NCBI RefSeq assembly: GCF_014652555.1
Contig: NZ_BMZA01000002.1
Coordinates: 434,001-498,000, forward strand
Length of the DNA stretch: 64,000 nt
Direction: 5' to 3'
Source of the DNA: Novosphingobium colocasiae
Lineage (GTDB): Bacteria; Pseudomonadota; Alphaproteobacteria; Sphingomonadales; Sphingomonadaceae
Position 1 is the stretch's first letter, and each line of letters starts with the position of its first letter. Positions 10,155-18,948 of this stretch are shown one piece after another. Made by a program: the position numbers and the translations under genes. The notes below the pieces were generated by a model that worked only from the letters and a program-made list of their open reading frames with translations, made no database searches and was not told the DNA's origin.

Positions 10155-11639
10155 GTGACCTTCCAGGACACCTATCGTCATCCGTTTCTTGAAAGCGGCC
10201 ACAAGCAGCTCTTCATCGGCGGCGAATGGGTCGATGCGATTTCCGGCGAAACCTTTGCCTGCATCGATCCATCGCGAGGGACCGCTTCGATCCAGGTGAG
10301 CCGGGGCGGCGCTGCCGATATCGACGCGGCGGTGGCTGCGGCCCGTACCGCATTCAAGGGTGAATGGTCGAAGTTCAAGGCATTCGACCGGCAGGCGCTG
10401 ATGCTCAAACTGGCCGATGCGATCGACGCGCGGTTCGAGGATCTGGCCCGGCTCGAAACCATCGACATGGGCGCGCCGATCGCGCGCACTTCCATGTTCC
10501 GCCGCTGGATCCAGCAGACCTTCCGCTATTACGCGGCACAGGCAGTGGCGGACACCGGCGACGTGTTCAACAATTCGGTTCCCGGCAACTTCATGAGCTA
10601 TTCGCACCGCGAACCGCTCGGCGTCGTCGGCGCGATCATTCCGTGGAACGGGCCGCTCATCACCCAGTTGTGGAGCATCTGTCCGGTCCTTGCCTCGGGC
10701 TGCACGCTGGTGCTCAAGCCGGCCGAGGAAGCGCCGCTGTCAACGCTGATGCTCGCCGGGATCATGCACGATGCGGGGCTGCCCGCGGGCGTGATCAACG
10801 TCGTCCCCGGCCCCGGTGCCACTGCCGGTGCCGCGCTCGCCGCGCATACCGGGGTGGACAAGGTAAACTTCACCGGCTCCACCGCCACCGGCCGCCGCAT
10901 CATCGAGGCTTCGGCCACCAACATGAAGCGCGTGGCGCTGGAACTGGGCGGCAAGTCGCCCGACATCGTGTTCGCCGATGCGGACCTCGATGTCGCCGCC
11001 ACCGGCGCGGCGATGGCCTGCTTCAACAACACCGGGCAGGTGTGCTTCGCCGGCACCCGGCTGTTCGTCGAACGCTCAATCTACAACGATTTCGTCGAGC
11101 GGGTGGCCGCAGTCGGCAGCAAGCTGAAGGTCGGCCTGCCGCTTGACGGCGAAAGCCAGCTCGGCCCCCTCGCCTCGCAAGCGCAGCTCGATCGCGTGCA
11201 GCACTATTTCGAAGTCGCCCGCAACGAAGGCGCGCGTCTAGTGACCGGCGGCGAGCGGCTTGGTGGCAATCTTGCCGATGGGTTCTTCGTGGCCCCCACC
11301 GTCTATGCCGATGTCGACATGGGCATGGCGATCGCCCGCGAGGAAATCTTCGGCCCGGTCCTGTCGGCCATCCCGTTCGATACCGAGGAAGAGGCGATCG
11401 AGCTGGCAAATGCCACTGAATACGGCCTTGGCGGCGGGGTGTGGAGCCGTGACGTCGGCCGGGTCCATCGCGTCGCCCACGGCATCCGCACCGGGATGGT
11501 ATGGACCAACTGTTACGGGGTCACCGATCCGGGCGTCACCTTCGCCGGCACCAAGCACAGCGGCTATGGCGTCAAAGGCGGCCCCCATCACCTCAACGAA
11601 TTCATGATCTCCAAGACCGTGTGGCTCAACCTGGCGTGA
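10155..11639 (+). CDS. NAD(P)-dependent aldehyde dehydrogenase
   Basis: A 494-residue aldehyde dehydrogenase that oxidises an aldehyde to the acid. It has the catalytic Cys297 in NNTGQVCFAG, general-base Glu263 in ALELGGKSPD, and cofactor motifs IIPWNGPL (161-168) and FTGSTATG (239-246). Length is typical of the broad-specificity betaine/aryl aldehyde group. It starts at a GTG with GAGAGAGG upstream. The BVMO start lies nine bases after its stop, so the two are almost certainly co-transcribed. Product acids could be handed to the nearby CoA-transferase; this is inference. Confidence 0.92.
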   Translation: MTFQDTYRHPFLESGHKQLFIGGEWVDAISGETFACIDPSRGTASIQVSRGGAADIDAAVAAARTAFKGEWSKFKAFDRQALMLKLADAIDARFEDLARLETIDMGAPIARTSMFRRWIQQTFRYYAAQAVADTGDVFNNSVPGNFMSYSHREPLGVVGAIIPWNGPLITQLWSICPVLASGCTLVLKPAEEAPLSTLMLAGIMHDAGLPAGVINVVPGPGATAGAALAAHTGVDKVNFTGSTATGRRIIEASATNMKRVALELGGKSPDIVFADADLDVAATGAAMACFNNTGQVCFAGTRLFVERSIYNDFVERVAAVGSKLKVGLPLDGESQLGPLASQAQLDRVQHYFEVARNEGARLVTGGERLGGNLADGFFVAPTVYADVDMGMAIAREEIFGPVLSAIPFDTEEEAIELANATEYGLGGGVWSRDVGRVHRVAHGIRTGMVWTNCYGVTDPGVTFAGTKHSGYGVKGGPHHLNEFMISKTVWLNLA

Positions 11640-11647
11640 GACAACTG

Positions 11648-13300
11648 ATGACTGAAACGCAAAATCCGCTTGATGTCCTGATCGTCGGTGCCGGTTTCGC
11701 CGGTGTCTATGGCGTCCACAAGTTCCGTTCGATGGGCTTCAATGTCCTCGCTGTCGAAGCCGGCGAAAACGTCGGTGGGACCTGGTACTGGAACCGCTAT
11801 CCCGGCCTGCGCTGCGACGTGGACAGCCTGGAATACTGCTTCGGTTTCTCCGAGGAACTGCAGCGCGACTGGACCTGGACCGAACGCTACGCCCGCCAGG
11901 AAGAGATCGAGCGCTACATCAACTACGCCGCCGATCGCCTCGATGTGCGCAAGGACATCCGCTTCAACGCGCGCGTCGCCAGCACCGCATTCGACGAAGC
12001 GAGCGCGTTGTGGACAGTCACGCTCGAAAACGGCGATAGCTACCAGAGCCGGTTCATCGTCATGGCGACCGGCTGCCTGACCGTGCCCAAGACGCCCGAC
12101 ATCGCCGGGATCGGCGACTTCAAGGGCGAGCTGTTCCACTCCGTGCGCTGGCCGCGCCAGTCGCCCGATCTTTCGGGCAAGAACGTGGCGGTGATCGGCA
12201 CCGGGTCCACCGGGGTCCAGATGATCCCGCTGCTGGCCCAGCAGGCCAAGAACCTTGTCGTCGTGCAGCGCACGCCCGCCTATTGCGTCCCCGCCCGCAA
12301 CGGGCCGTGGCCGCAAGAGCGTGTCGAATACTGGCGCGAGAACTTCACGCAATTGCGCGATATGGCGAAGAACAGCCGCGCCGGCGTGCTGCACGAATAC
12401 GGCATCCTCCCGCTCCATGCGATCCGTGCCGAGGACCGTGAGGCGGATCTGGAGCGGCGCTGGCTCAAGGGCGGCCCCAACGTGACCTATGCGTTCAACG
12501 ACGTGGTCACGAACAAGGCCGCGAACGAAGTGGTCGCCGAATTCTTCCACCGCAAGATCCGCTCGGCCGTCACCGATCCGGCGACCGCAGAAAAGCTCAT
12601 CCCCTCGGGCTTCCCGATCGCGACCAAGCGCATGTGCGTGGGCACCGACTATTACGAGACCTACAACCGCGACAACGTCCAGTTGATCGACCTGCGCACC
12701 GAAAAGCTGGAGCAGATCGAGGCGCATGGCATCCGCACCACGGACGGTTTCTATCCGGTCGATGTCATCATCCTGGCCACCGGCTACGACGCGATGACCG
12801 GGGCGTTGCTGGCGATCGACATCCAGGGTCGCGATGGCCATCGCCTGCGCGAAGACTGGTCGCACGGCCCCGAAAGCTACATCGGCATGGGAATTTCCGG
12901 TTACCCGAACATGTTCGTGGTCACCGGCCCGGGCAGCCCCTCGGTGTTCAGCAATGTCGTCGTTTCGATCGAGCACGACATCGAGTGGATCGCCGATTGC
13001 CTCGCCTACATGCGCGAGCATGGCAAGCAGACGATCGAGGCCGATCCGGCCGCCCAGGATCGCTGGATGGACCATGTCGACGAAGTGGCCGGCCGCACCC
13101 TGCTGAACGAGGCGGCAAGCTGGTATCGCGGGGCCAACGTGGCGGGCAAACCGCAGCGGTTCATGCCCTACGTCGGCGGCGTCAACACCTATCGCGACAC
13201 CTGCCGGCAGATCGCCGCCAACGGCTACGAAGGCTTCAACATCGACGGCGGCAGCGATGCGCGCGGAGAACCGGCGATCGCGCAAACCGCCGACACCTGA
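11648..13300 (+). CDS. Baeyer-Villiger monooxygenase (type I, FAD/NADPH)
   Basis: A 550-residue FAD-dependent monooxygenase that inserts oxygen next to a ketone to give an ester or lactone. Two Rossmann motifs are present: GAGFAG (14-19) and GTGSTG (184-189). The BVMO fingerprint FxGxxxHxxxW(P/D) appears as FKGELFHSVRWP at 158-169. The active-site neighbourhood GGTWYWNRYPGLRCDVDS matches cyclohexanone monooxygenase-type enzymes. The start is the ATG 8 bp after the aldehyde dehydrogenase stop. It sits between aldehyde and alcohol dehydrogenases, an order suited to alcohol to ketone to lactone chemistry. The ketone substrate is not known. Confidence 0.92.
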   Translation: MTETQNPLDVLIVGAGFAGVYGVHKFRSMGFNVLAVEAGENVGGTWYWNRYPGLRCDVDSLEYCFGFSEELQRDWTWTERYARQEEIERYINYAADRLDVRKDIRFNARVASTAFDEASALWTVTLENGDSYQSRFIVMATGCLTVPKTPDIAGIGDFKGELFHSVRWPRQSPDLSGKNVAVIGTGSTGVQMIPLLAQQAKNLVVVQRTPAYCVPARNGPWPQERVEYWRENFTQLRDMAKNSRAGVLHEYGILPLHAIRAEDREADLERRWLKGGPNVTYAFNDVVTNKAANEVVAEFFHRKIRSAVTDPATAEKLIPSGFPIATKRMCVGTDYYETYNRDNVQLIDLRTEKLEQIEAHGIRTTDGFYPVDVIILATGYDAMTGALLAIDIQGRDGHRLREDWSHGPESYIGMGISGYPNMFVVTGPGSPSVFSNVVVSIEHDIEWIADCLAYMREHGKQTIEADPAAQDRWMDHVDEVAGRTLLNEAASWYRGANVAGKPQRFMPYVGGVNTYRDTCRQIAANGYEGFNIDGGSDARGEPAIAQTADT

Positions 13301-13367
13301 ACACCTTTGCCGGCAAGGCTGGTGCCCCGCCATGCCGCAGCATGCCCATGATTACTGGAGAGATACG

Positions 13368-14420
13368 ATGAAAGCCTGGATGGTAACCGCAGCCAAGGCA
13401 CCGCTGGAACAGCGCGAGCTGGAGACCCCGGTGCCGCAGGGTACCGAAGTACTGGTCGAAACCGCCTATTGCGGCGTGTGCCATTCGGACCTTCACTTCT
13501 GGAAGGGCGAATACAACATGGGCGGCGGCAAGATCATGAAGCTTGCCGATCGCGGCGTAAAACTGCCGCAGGCACCCGGTCACGAGATCGCCGGCCGGGT
13601 AGTCGCCAAGGGGCCGGACGCGACCGGCGTCGAAGTGGGCGACATGCGGGTGGTCTATCCCTGGCTCGGCTGCGGCGACTGCTACTATTGCAACAACGGG
13701 CTCGATAACTGGTGCCGCACGCCCAAGGGCATCGGCGTGGTGCGCTCGGGCGGGTTCGGCAGCCATGTGATGGTGCCGCATGCCCGCTACTTGGCCGATC
13801 CCGGCAAGGTCGATCCGGCGCTGGCGGCGACGTATGCATGCTCTGGTCTGACCATCTATTCGTCGCTCAAGAAGATCATGCCGCTCGATCCCGACCGGCC
13901 GATCCTGTTGATCGGTGCCGGCGGCCTCGGGCTGATGGCGATCGAGATGCTGAAGGCGCTCGATCATCACCAGATCATCTCGGTCGATATCGACGCCGAC
14001 AAGCGCCGTGTGGCCGAAGAACGCGGTGCCACCGTCACGTTCGACGGCCGGGCCGACGATCTCGTCGACCAGATCGCTGCCTATTGCGGCAAGGTCCCCG
14101 CGGTGCTCGATTTCGTCAACAACGACAAGACCGCGGCGGCCGGGCTGGCCTGCCTCGACAAGGGCGGCACGCTGGTACTGGTCGGCGTCGCCGGGGGCGA
14201 GCTGGCGATATCGCTGGCAACGATGATCTTCATGGGCTGGCGGATCGAGGGCAACCTCACCGGCACGCCGGGCGATCTGCACGAAGTGCTCGCACTCGCC
14301 AATTCCGGCAAACTGGCTCCGACCCCGATCGAATGCCGCCATATCGACGAAGCCAACGCGGCGATGACCGACCTCAAGGAAGGCAAGGTCACCGGCCGCG
14401 CGGTTCTCGAATGGTCATGA
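13368..14420 (+). CDS. Zinc-dependent alcohol dehydrogenase (MDR)
   Basis: A 350-residue medium-chain alcohol dehydrogenase. Catalytic zinc ligands are Cys38 (GVCHSD) and His72 (PGHE). The structural zinc site is complete: Cys102, Cys105, Cys108 and Cys116. The NAD(P) fold is GAGGLG near residue 184. It probably oxidises a secondary or cyclic alcohol to the ketone used by the upstream BVMO, or a ring-opened hydroxy acid; both are inference. The start follows GGAGAG. The gene lies 67 bp downstream of the BVMO and 84 bp before the EthD gene, all on the same strand. Confidence 0.9.
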   Translation: MKAWMVTAAKAPLEQRELETPVPQGTEVLVETAYCGVCHSDLHFWKGEYNMGGGKIMKLADRGVKLPQAPGHEIAGRVVAKGPDATGVEVGDMRVVYPWLGCGDCYYCNNGLDNWCRTPKGIGVVRSGGFGSHVMVPHARYLADPGKVDPALAATYACSGLTIYSSLKKIMPLDPDRPILLIGAGGLGLMAIEMLKALDHHQIISVDIDADKRRVAEERGATVTFDGRADDLVDQIAAYCGKVPAVLDFVNNDKTAAAGLACLDKGGTLVLVGVAGGELAISLATMIFMGWRIEGNLTGTPGDLHEVLALANSGKLAPTPIECRHIDEANAAMTDLKEGKVTGRAVLEWS

Positions 14421-14435
14421 CCGGGCACTGAAAAC

Positions 14436-14475
14436 GGGCCCGCCATCGGACAGCCCCATAGGGCGCGGCGGGCTC
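14436..14475 (+). terminator. GC-rich hairpin after the alcohol dehydrogenase gene
   Basis: GGGCCCGCC (14436-14444) pairs with GGCGGGCTC (14467-14475), with one G-T pair and an inner GCCC/GGGC helix. It begins 15 bp after the stop, and no T-run follows. It may attenuate transcription into the EthD gene. Confidence 0.35.
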
Positions 14476-14504
14476 CGTTCACTTTACGGGCGAGAGGAAA
14501 TCCG

Positions 14505-15194
14505 ATGAGCAGGGTAAAGATGTTCGGCGCGATCCCGCGCCCGCCGCACGTTCCGGTGCAGTTTTTCCACGATCACTGGCGTCACCCGCACGGCACGCTG
14601 GGTCGGCACATCTCCACGATGCGCGGCTACGTGCAGAGCCATCAGGTCCACACCGATCTGCTGGGACCCGACCAGACGCGGTTCGAAGGCGTCGCCGAAG
14701 TCAACATCGACAGCGCCGCCGATGCCGCTTGGTTCGGCGAGGAGCCCGTATATCTGCGCGATGTGAAGGACGACGAGCCCAACTTCGTCGATCTGCCGGC
14801 GCTGCGCTGGATCTTCGCCGAAGAGGAAATCCTGGTCTCCTCGCCCGATCTGCGATCGGATGCATCGGCTGGCGACAAGGCCTGGCGGATCGACAACCGG
14901 CCGACCACGTTCAAGGTGATCCAGTTCATCGAGCAGGATGGCGCGATACCTTGGGCGGATGACACCGATGTCGCTCTCGGCCATCGGCTGGGCGCGCTGC
15001 GTCATGTCCGTTCGCGCCCCTCGCCCGCCGTCCATCCCGACGGTGCCTTTGCCATCGGCGTGCGCGAACTGTGGTGGGGATCGAAGACCCACATGGAAAC
15101 CTGCGTAGCCGCCGACATGGACGCCTGGCGGGAACTGATCGGGCGCCCGGCGGTAGCGACGACGCTGTGCGCGAATGCGGAACGCTTTTTCTGA
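14505..15194 (+). CDS. EthD-domain protein
   Basis: A 229-residue protein with two EthD-like ferredoxin-fold halves. The first contains FFHDHWRHPHGTLGRHISTMRGYVQSHQV; the second starts near FKVIQFIEQDGAIPW. EthD proteins accompany catabolic oxygenase systems and some are small decarboxylases, lactone isomerases or hydrolases; the exact role is usually unknown. The start ATG has GAGAGGAAA upstream. It ends the plus-strand run that began at 7522 and is convergent with an SDR gene 80 bp away. A second EthD protein is encoded at 26571-27350. Confidence 0.7.
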   Translation: MSRVKMFGAIPRPPHVPVQFFHDHWRHPHGTLGRHISTMRGYVQSHQVHTDLLGPDQTRFEGVAEVNIDSAADAAWFGEEPVYLRDVKDDEPNFVDLPALRWIFAEEEILVSSPDLRSDASAGDKAWRIDNRPTTFKVIQFIEQDGAIPWADDTDVALGHRLGALRHVRSRPSPAVHPDGAFAIGVRELWWGSKTHMETCVAADMDAWRELIGRPAVATTLCANAERFF

Positions 15195-15275
15195 GGATTG
15201 GCGCAAGTCAAAGCCGCATCGGTAAACCAGGCCTGCGGGGACCCCGGCGTTTTCCCGGAGCCCCGTCCACGCCGC

Positions 15276-16079
15276 CTAACTGTTGAATGCGCGCTGCAGT
15301 TCTTCCATGAACGGCGCGAGATCGGGGAAGCCGGTCTTGCAGGTGATGCCGCCATCTACCGGGATCACCGCCCCGGTCAGGTAGCTGGCCTTGTCGGACA
15401 GCAGGAACGCGGCCACTTCGCCTATCTCGTCGGGTGCGCCGATCCGCCCCATCGGGACATTGCTGACGAACGTGTCGAACACGCTGGGCGCTTTCTTGAG
15501 GCCGGAGAACAGCGGCGTATCGACCGTGCCGGGGCACAGCGTGTTGACCCGGATCCCCCGGCGCGCAACGTCGAGCGCGATCGAGCGGGACAGATTGATC
15601 ACGCCGCCCTTGGCCGCCGCATAGGAGCTCATCCCGTATTCGCCGAACATGCCCGAGATCGACGCATTGTTGAGGATGGCACCCTTCCCGGCCGGGATCA
15701 TGTGCTTCAGCACCGCCTTGCAGCCGAAAAACACCGAGAACAGATCGACCCGGATGACCCTTTCGAAGCCGGCTTCATCAAGATCGATCACCGAGCCCAT
15801 GCCGCCAATGCCGGCATTGTTGAACATCGCGTCCACCTGTCCGAAGTGATCGACCGAACCATCGACGAAGGCGGTCATTTCTTCGAGACTGGAGACGTCG
15901 GTCTTGTGGAACACGGCATTATCCTTGCCGAGTTCATCGACCATCCGCGCGCCGAGTTCCTCGTTAAGGTCGCACAGCCCGACCTTGCCGCCTTCGCGCA
16001 CGACGATGCGCGCCACGGATGCGCCCATGCCGGATGCCCCGCCGGTAATCAGCGCGACTTTGCCATTCCAGTCTGCCAT
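15276..16079 (-). CDS. SDR-family NAD(P)-dependent oxidoreductase
   Basis: A 267-residue classical short-chain dehydrogenase. The cofactor motif TGGASGMG is at 12-19, NNAG at 87-90, and the catalytic set is Ser140, Tyr153 and Lys157 (YAAAK). The C-terminus has the usual PVDGG motif. Its likely role is alcohol/ketone interconversion in the same catabolic route. The start ATG is preceded by GGAGAGGATGGAAAG. It is divergent from the deazaflavin-dependent nitroreductase across 410 bp containing two dyads, so both may answer to a common regulator. Confidence 0.88.
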   Translation of the reverse strand: MADWNGKVALITGGASGMGASVARIVVREGGKVGLCDLNEELGARMVDELGKDNAVFHKTDVSSLEEMTAFVDGSVDHFGQVDAMFNNAGIGGMGSVIDLDEAGFERVIRVDLFSVFFGCKAVLKHMIPAGKGAILNNASISGMFGEYGMSSYAAAKGGVINLSRSIALDVARRGIRVNTLCPGTVDTPLFSGLKKAPSVFDTFVSNVPMGRIGAPDEIGEVAAFLLSDKASYLTGAVIPVDGGITCKTGFPDLAPFMEELQRAFNS

Positions 16080-16489
16080 TGTCTTTCCATCCTCTCCGGA
16101 AACGAACCGATTGCAGGCTGCACCGCTCTATCGAACCCGACTGCGCCTGAAGCGCCGAGGGAGGCTAAGGGCGCGCAGCAGTGCTGGCAAAGCATTTTCC
16201 AAAGTTTAGTCGAAATTTTTCCTCACATGATGAGATGCATGACGGAGCATCTGAAATTCTCGAATTTCGATGCTGGAACGCTCGACGAAATGGAGCTATT
16301 TCGCCGATTAACAGGATTCGTGCTGCCCGCTGAAACATCCGGGCCGCAGCGCAGCTATCTGGATTTCCTATGGCGGCCATAGCTTGAAGCGATATAATTT
16401 ATAGCGATTAAATTTCGGATTATCGCGCAAACTTGGGCGGTGACGACCGCCCCGCCAGAATTTCAAAAAAACAATGAGAGGAGAAGCGT
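16080..16489. promoter_or_regulatory. Divergent regulatory region, SDR / deazaflavin nitroreductase
   Basis: This 410-bp stretch holds no supported gene and is more AT-rich than its surroundings. A large dyad at 16246-16274 has AGCATC-T-GAAATTC opposite GAATTTC-GATGCT around a 2-nt centre, with one bulged base. A 17-bp near-palindrome at 16390-16406 contains a consensus -10 TATAAT (16393-16398); no good -35 lies 17 bp upstream, suggesting an activated promoter. TAGCGA-N7-TCGGAT at 16402-16420 is a weak match to the 8761/33911 dyad. The strong TATAAT would serve the nitroreductase gene starting at 16490. Confidence 0.5.
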
Positions 16490-17008
16490 ATGGGTTCCGG
16501 CAAGATGGATGAAGTCCGCGCCACCGATTTCGCCAAGGATGAGTTCAAGGCCCTGCCCGATCTGGTCAAGGAAGAACTGGAAAAGCATCGCCGGCTCTAT
16601 CTGAGCGATCCTGCGGCCGCTCACATGTGGGACCCGATCGCCATCGGCACCCCCGGCGGCCCCGTCACCTGCCTGCTGCTGCACCACAAGGGCCGCAAGA
16701 GCGGCGAATGGCGCAACACCGCGCTGCAGTATTACCGCTTCAACGGCGATATCCTGATCGTCGCCTCGCGCGGCGGCACTGAAGAGCCGCCGGTGTGGTC
16801 GCTCAACCTCGAAGCCAATCCCGAATGCCGCATCCAGGTCGGTGCCAATGGCTCGGAAGCCACCGCCCGCGTGATTACCGGTGAAGAGCGCAAGCCCTAC
16901 TGGGATTTCATCTCGACCGAGCAGCCCGCTCAGGCGGAATATCAGGCCCGCTGCCAGCGCGAAATCCCGATCATCGCGCTCGACCTGCCCGAAGGCGTCA
17001 CGCTGTAA
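16490..17008 (+). CDS. Deazaflavin (F420)-dependent nitroreductase family protein (Ddn-like)
   Basis: A 172-residue split-barrel protein of the deazaflavin-dependent nitroreductase family, whose characterised members use F420H2 to reduce quinones, nitroimidazoles or enones. Family hallmarks are LLLHHKGRKSGEWRNTAL (62-79) and VASRGGTEEPPVWSLNLEANPE (91-112), which bind the deazaflavin in Ddn. The GRKSG loop is intact. The ATG is preceded by GAGAGGAGAAG. It is followed 37 bp later by an MDR reductase on the same strand and lies next to the F420 biosynthesis genes, which supports F420 as cofactor. The substrate is unknown. Confidence 0.88.
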   Translation: MGSGKMDEVRATDFAKDEFKALPDLVKEELEKHRRLYLSDPAAAHMWDPIAIGTPGGPVTCLLLHHKGRKSGEWRNTALQYYRFNGDILIVASRGGTEEPPVWSLNLEANPECRIQVGANGSEATARVITGEERKPYWDFISTEQPAQAEYQARCQREIPIIALDLPEGVTL

Positions 17009-17045
17009 ATGGCACCAGCATGAACCGGAACCGGCGGGACAGAGC

Positions 17046-18077
17046 ATGACAAACAGACAATGGTTGCTGGAAAAGCATCCGGACGACGCGGTGACCCGCG
17101 CCTGCTTCCGGCGGCAGGATGGGCCGGACAAACACGGCGCGGGCACCGATGGGCAGGTGCTGGTGCAATGGGAACTGCTGCTGTGCGCACCGACGATCCG
17201 CAACTGGATCAGCGGCAAGACGGACAGCTATCACCCGGTCACCGCGCTCGGCGATCCTGTGCTGGCCCCCGGGCTCGGGCGGGTGATCGAAACGCGCAAT
17301 CCGCAGTTTCCGGAAGGTACCCGGCTGTTCGGACCGGCCACCTGGCAGGACCAGCAATGGCTCGATCCGACGGTCGGCTATCGCATCATTCCCGACGGCA
17401 TTTCATCGGTCGATGCGATGGGCCCGCTCGGGATCAATGCGATCACGGCCTGGTGCGGCCTCGTCAAGATCGGCGAGCCGAAGCCGGGCGATGTGCTGCT
17501 CGTATCGGGCGCGGCGGGATCGGTCGGATCGGTGGTCGCGCAGATCGGGCGGATCAAGGGTTGCAAGGTCATCGGCATCGCCGGCGGGGCTGAAAAGCTG
17601 GCCTGGCTGCGCGAGGAGTGCGGCGTCGAACACCTGATCGACTACAAGCACGAAAACCTGGCCGAACGGCTCGACACGCTGTGCCCCGATGGCATCGACA
17701 TCTATTTCGACAATGTCGGCGGCGATATGCTGGCGCAGGCGGCGGCGCGGATGCGTCCGCTGGGCCGGATCGTCCTGTGCGGGCAGATTTCAGCCTATGA
17801 CGGCGGCGGGCCGATCGTCGCCCCGCCGATCGACATGATGCGCCTGATCTATGGCTGCATCCGCATTGAAGGCTTCGTCGGCCGCCATCACCCGGAGGCT
17901 ATCCCGATGGCGCTGGCCGATCTGGCGGACTGGACCGCGAAAGGGCTGATCGCCCATCGCGAAGATGTCCGCCCCGGCTTCGACAATCTGCCGGAAACGC
18001 TGTCGCTGCTGTTCAGCGGGTCCAACCAGGGCACCCTGATTGCGCGGATCTGTGACGAGGCCGGTGCGCCGGTCTGA
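17046..18077 (+). CDS. NADP-dependent MDR-family reductase (leukotriene B4 12-hydroxydehydrogenase-like)
   Basis: A 343-residue zinc-free medium-chain reductase. The N-terminal part (about residues 35-70) contains CAPTIRNWISGKTDSYHPV, aligning with the MRPYM substrate loop of prostaglandin reductase/curcumin reductase-type enzymes. The NADP fold has VSGAAGSVGSVVAQIGRIKG, then FDNVGGDML. Such enzymes reduce the C=C bond of alpha,beta-unsaturated ketones. The ATG start lies 37 bp after the Ddn-like gene. It is convergent with the F420:NADPH oxidoreductase across a shared hairpin. Confidence 0.82.
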   Translation: MTNRQWLLEKHPDDAVTRACFRRQDGPDKHGAGTDGQVLVQWELLLCAPTIRNWISGKTDSYHPVTALGDPVLAPGLGRVIETRNPQFPEGTRLFGPATWQDQQWLDPTVGYRIIPDGISSVDAMGPLGINAITAWCGLVKIGEPKPGDVLLVSGAAGSVGSVVAQIGRIKGCKVIGIAGGAEKLAWLREECGVEHLIDYKHENLAERLDTLCPDGIDIYFDNVGGDMLAQAAARMRPLGRIVLCGQISAYDGGGPIVAPPIDMMRLIYGCIRIEGFVGRHHPEAIPMALADLADWTAKGLIAHREDVRPGFDNLPETLSLLFSGSNQGTLIARICDEAGAPV

Positions 18078-18084
18078 CGCCGGT

Positions 18085-18117
18085 ACGCGCCGCCCGGTTC
18101 GAAACGGGGCGGCGCGT
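18085..18117. terminator. Hairpin between convergent MDR reductase and fno genes
   Basis: ACGCGCCGCCC (18085-18095) pairs perfectly with GGGCGGCGCGT (18107-18117) across an 11-nt loop. It lies between two convergent stops (18077 and 18127) and could serve both directions. Neither side has a T-run. Confidence 0.5.
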
Positions 18118-18126
18118 GCGGCGATC

Positions 18127-18780
18127 TTACGGAATCGGCGGGGCGCTGACGAGGCCGGTGAAGCGGATGCCCGCGCCGTCCGCGCCATAAGTCTTGTTCA
18201 TGTAGATGAGGATCGAGGTCAGCGCTTCGGCCGCCGCGGAATTGGCCAGAGCGCCGCCGCTCAAGCCGCGCAGGCCCATATCGCCGCACAGGCCCACCAC
18301 CAGATTGCGGCCTTCGACATCGTCGGAAAAACACAGCACATCGCATTCGATCACGTCATCGGCATGATCGAGGCGGTGCGCGGCGACGTTGTGGAACGCG
18401 GTGACGAGCCGGGTATCGGGGTTGAGCGCGGCGCGCGCCTGCATCGCCGCCGATCCTTCGGCCGGAAGCTGCACCCGCATGACCTTGGGCGGAACCAGCG
18501 GCACGGTGGTATCAACCACCACGGCGCTGCCCACGCGATCGCGGATTTCCGCCAGCGTCGCCGCTTGCGAGGCATGCGGAACAGCCACGATCACCACCTC
18601 CTGCCCGGCAGCGACCGCAGCGTTTTCACCGCCGCCCGCCGCGCCGATCTCTTGCGCGCAGGCCGCTGCCCGCGCCGCGTCGCGCGAGCCGATGTTGACG
18701 TCATGGCCGCCTTTGACCAGCCTGCGAGCAATCGCCTTGCCCAAGTTTCCTGTGCCTCCGATAACTGCGATCCGGGTCAT
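18127..18780 (-). CDS. fno: F420:NADPH oxidoreductase (NADPH-dependent F420 reductase)
   Basis: A 217-residue enzyme that passes hydride between NADPH and coenzyme F420, recycling F420H2 for F420-dependent enzymes. It begins MTRIAVIGGTGNLGKAIARRL, with the NADP motif GTGNLG at 9-14 and an Arg-containing loop (GSRD) for the 2'-phosphate. The later motifs VVIVAVPHASQ and TAFHNVAAHRL are typical of the Fno/NpdG family. The start at 18780 has AAGGA at correct spacing; an upstream ATG would add 12 residues without a ribosome-binding site. It is divergent from fbiC, which fits a role in supplying reduced cofactor. Confidence 0.88.
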   Translation of the reverse strand: MTRIAVIGGTGNLGKAIARRLVKGGHDVNIGSRDAARAAACAQEIGAAGGGENAAVAAGQEVVIVAVPHASQAATLAEIRDRVGSAVVVDTTVPLVPPKVMRVQLPAEGSAAMQARAALNPDTRLVTAFHNVAAHRLDHADDVIECDVLCFSDDVEGRNLVVGLCGDMGLRGLSGGALANSAAAEALTSILIYMNKTYGADGAGIRFTGLVSAPPIP

Positions 18781-18948
18781 ATCTGCTATCCTTATCTTGT
18801 CCTTGCGCCAGACCATGGCGGCAGCGACAGTTGCATTAGGCGAGTTTGAGGCTCAGTAAAAACAAATTATCCGACAAATCGACGAAAAATTGCATCCTTG
18901 CAGAACATTTATCAGCAATGACGGCGAAAATGATAATGGAGACAGAGG
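18781..18948. promoter_or_regulatory. Divergent fno-fbiC promoter region
   Basis: This 168-bp spacer is clearly AT-richer than the flanking genes (about 18840-18945). It carries a lone ATCCGA half-site (18869-18874) like those in the dyads at 8761 and 33911, without the second arm. The GGAGACAGAGG ribosome-binding site of fbiC ends at 18948. No confident -35/-10 pair was identified. Confidence 0.4.
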
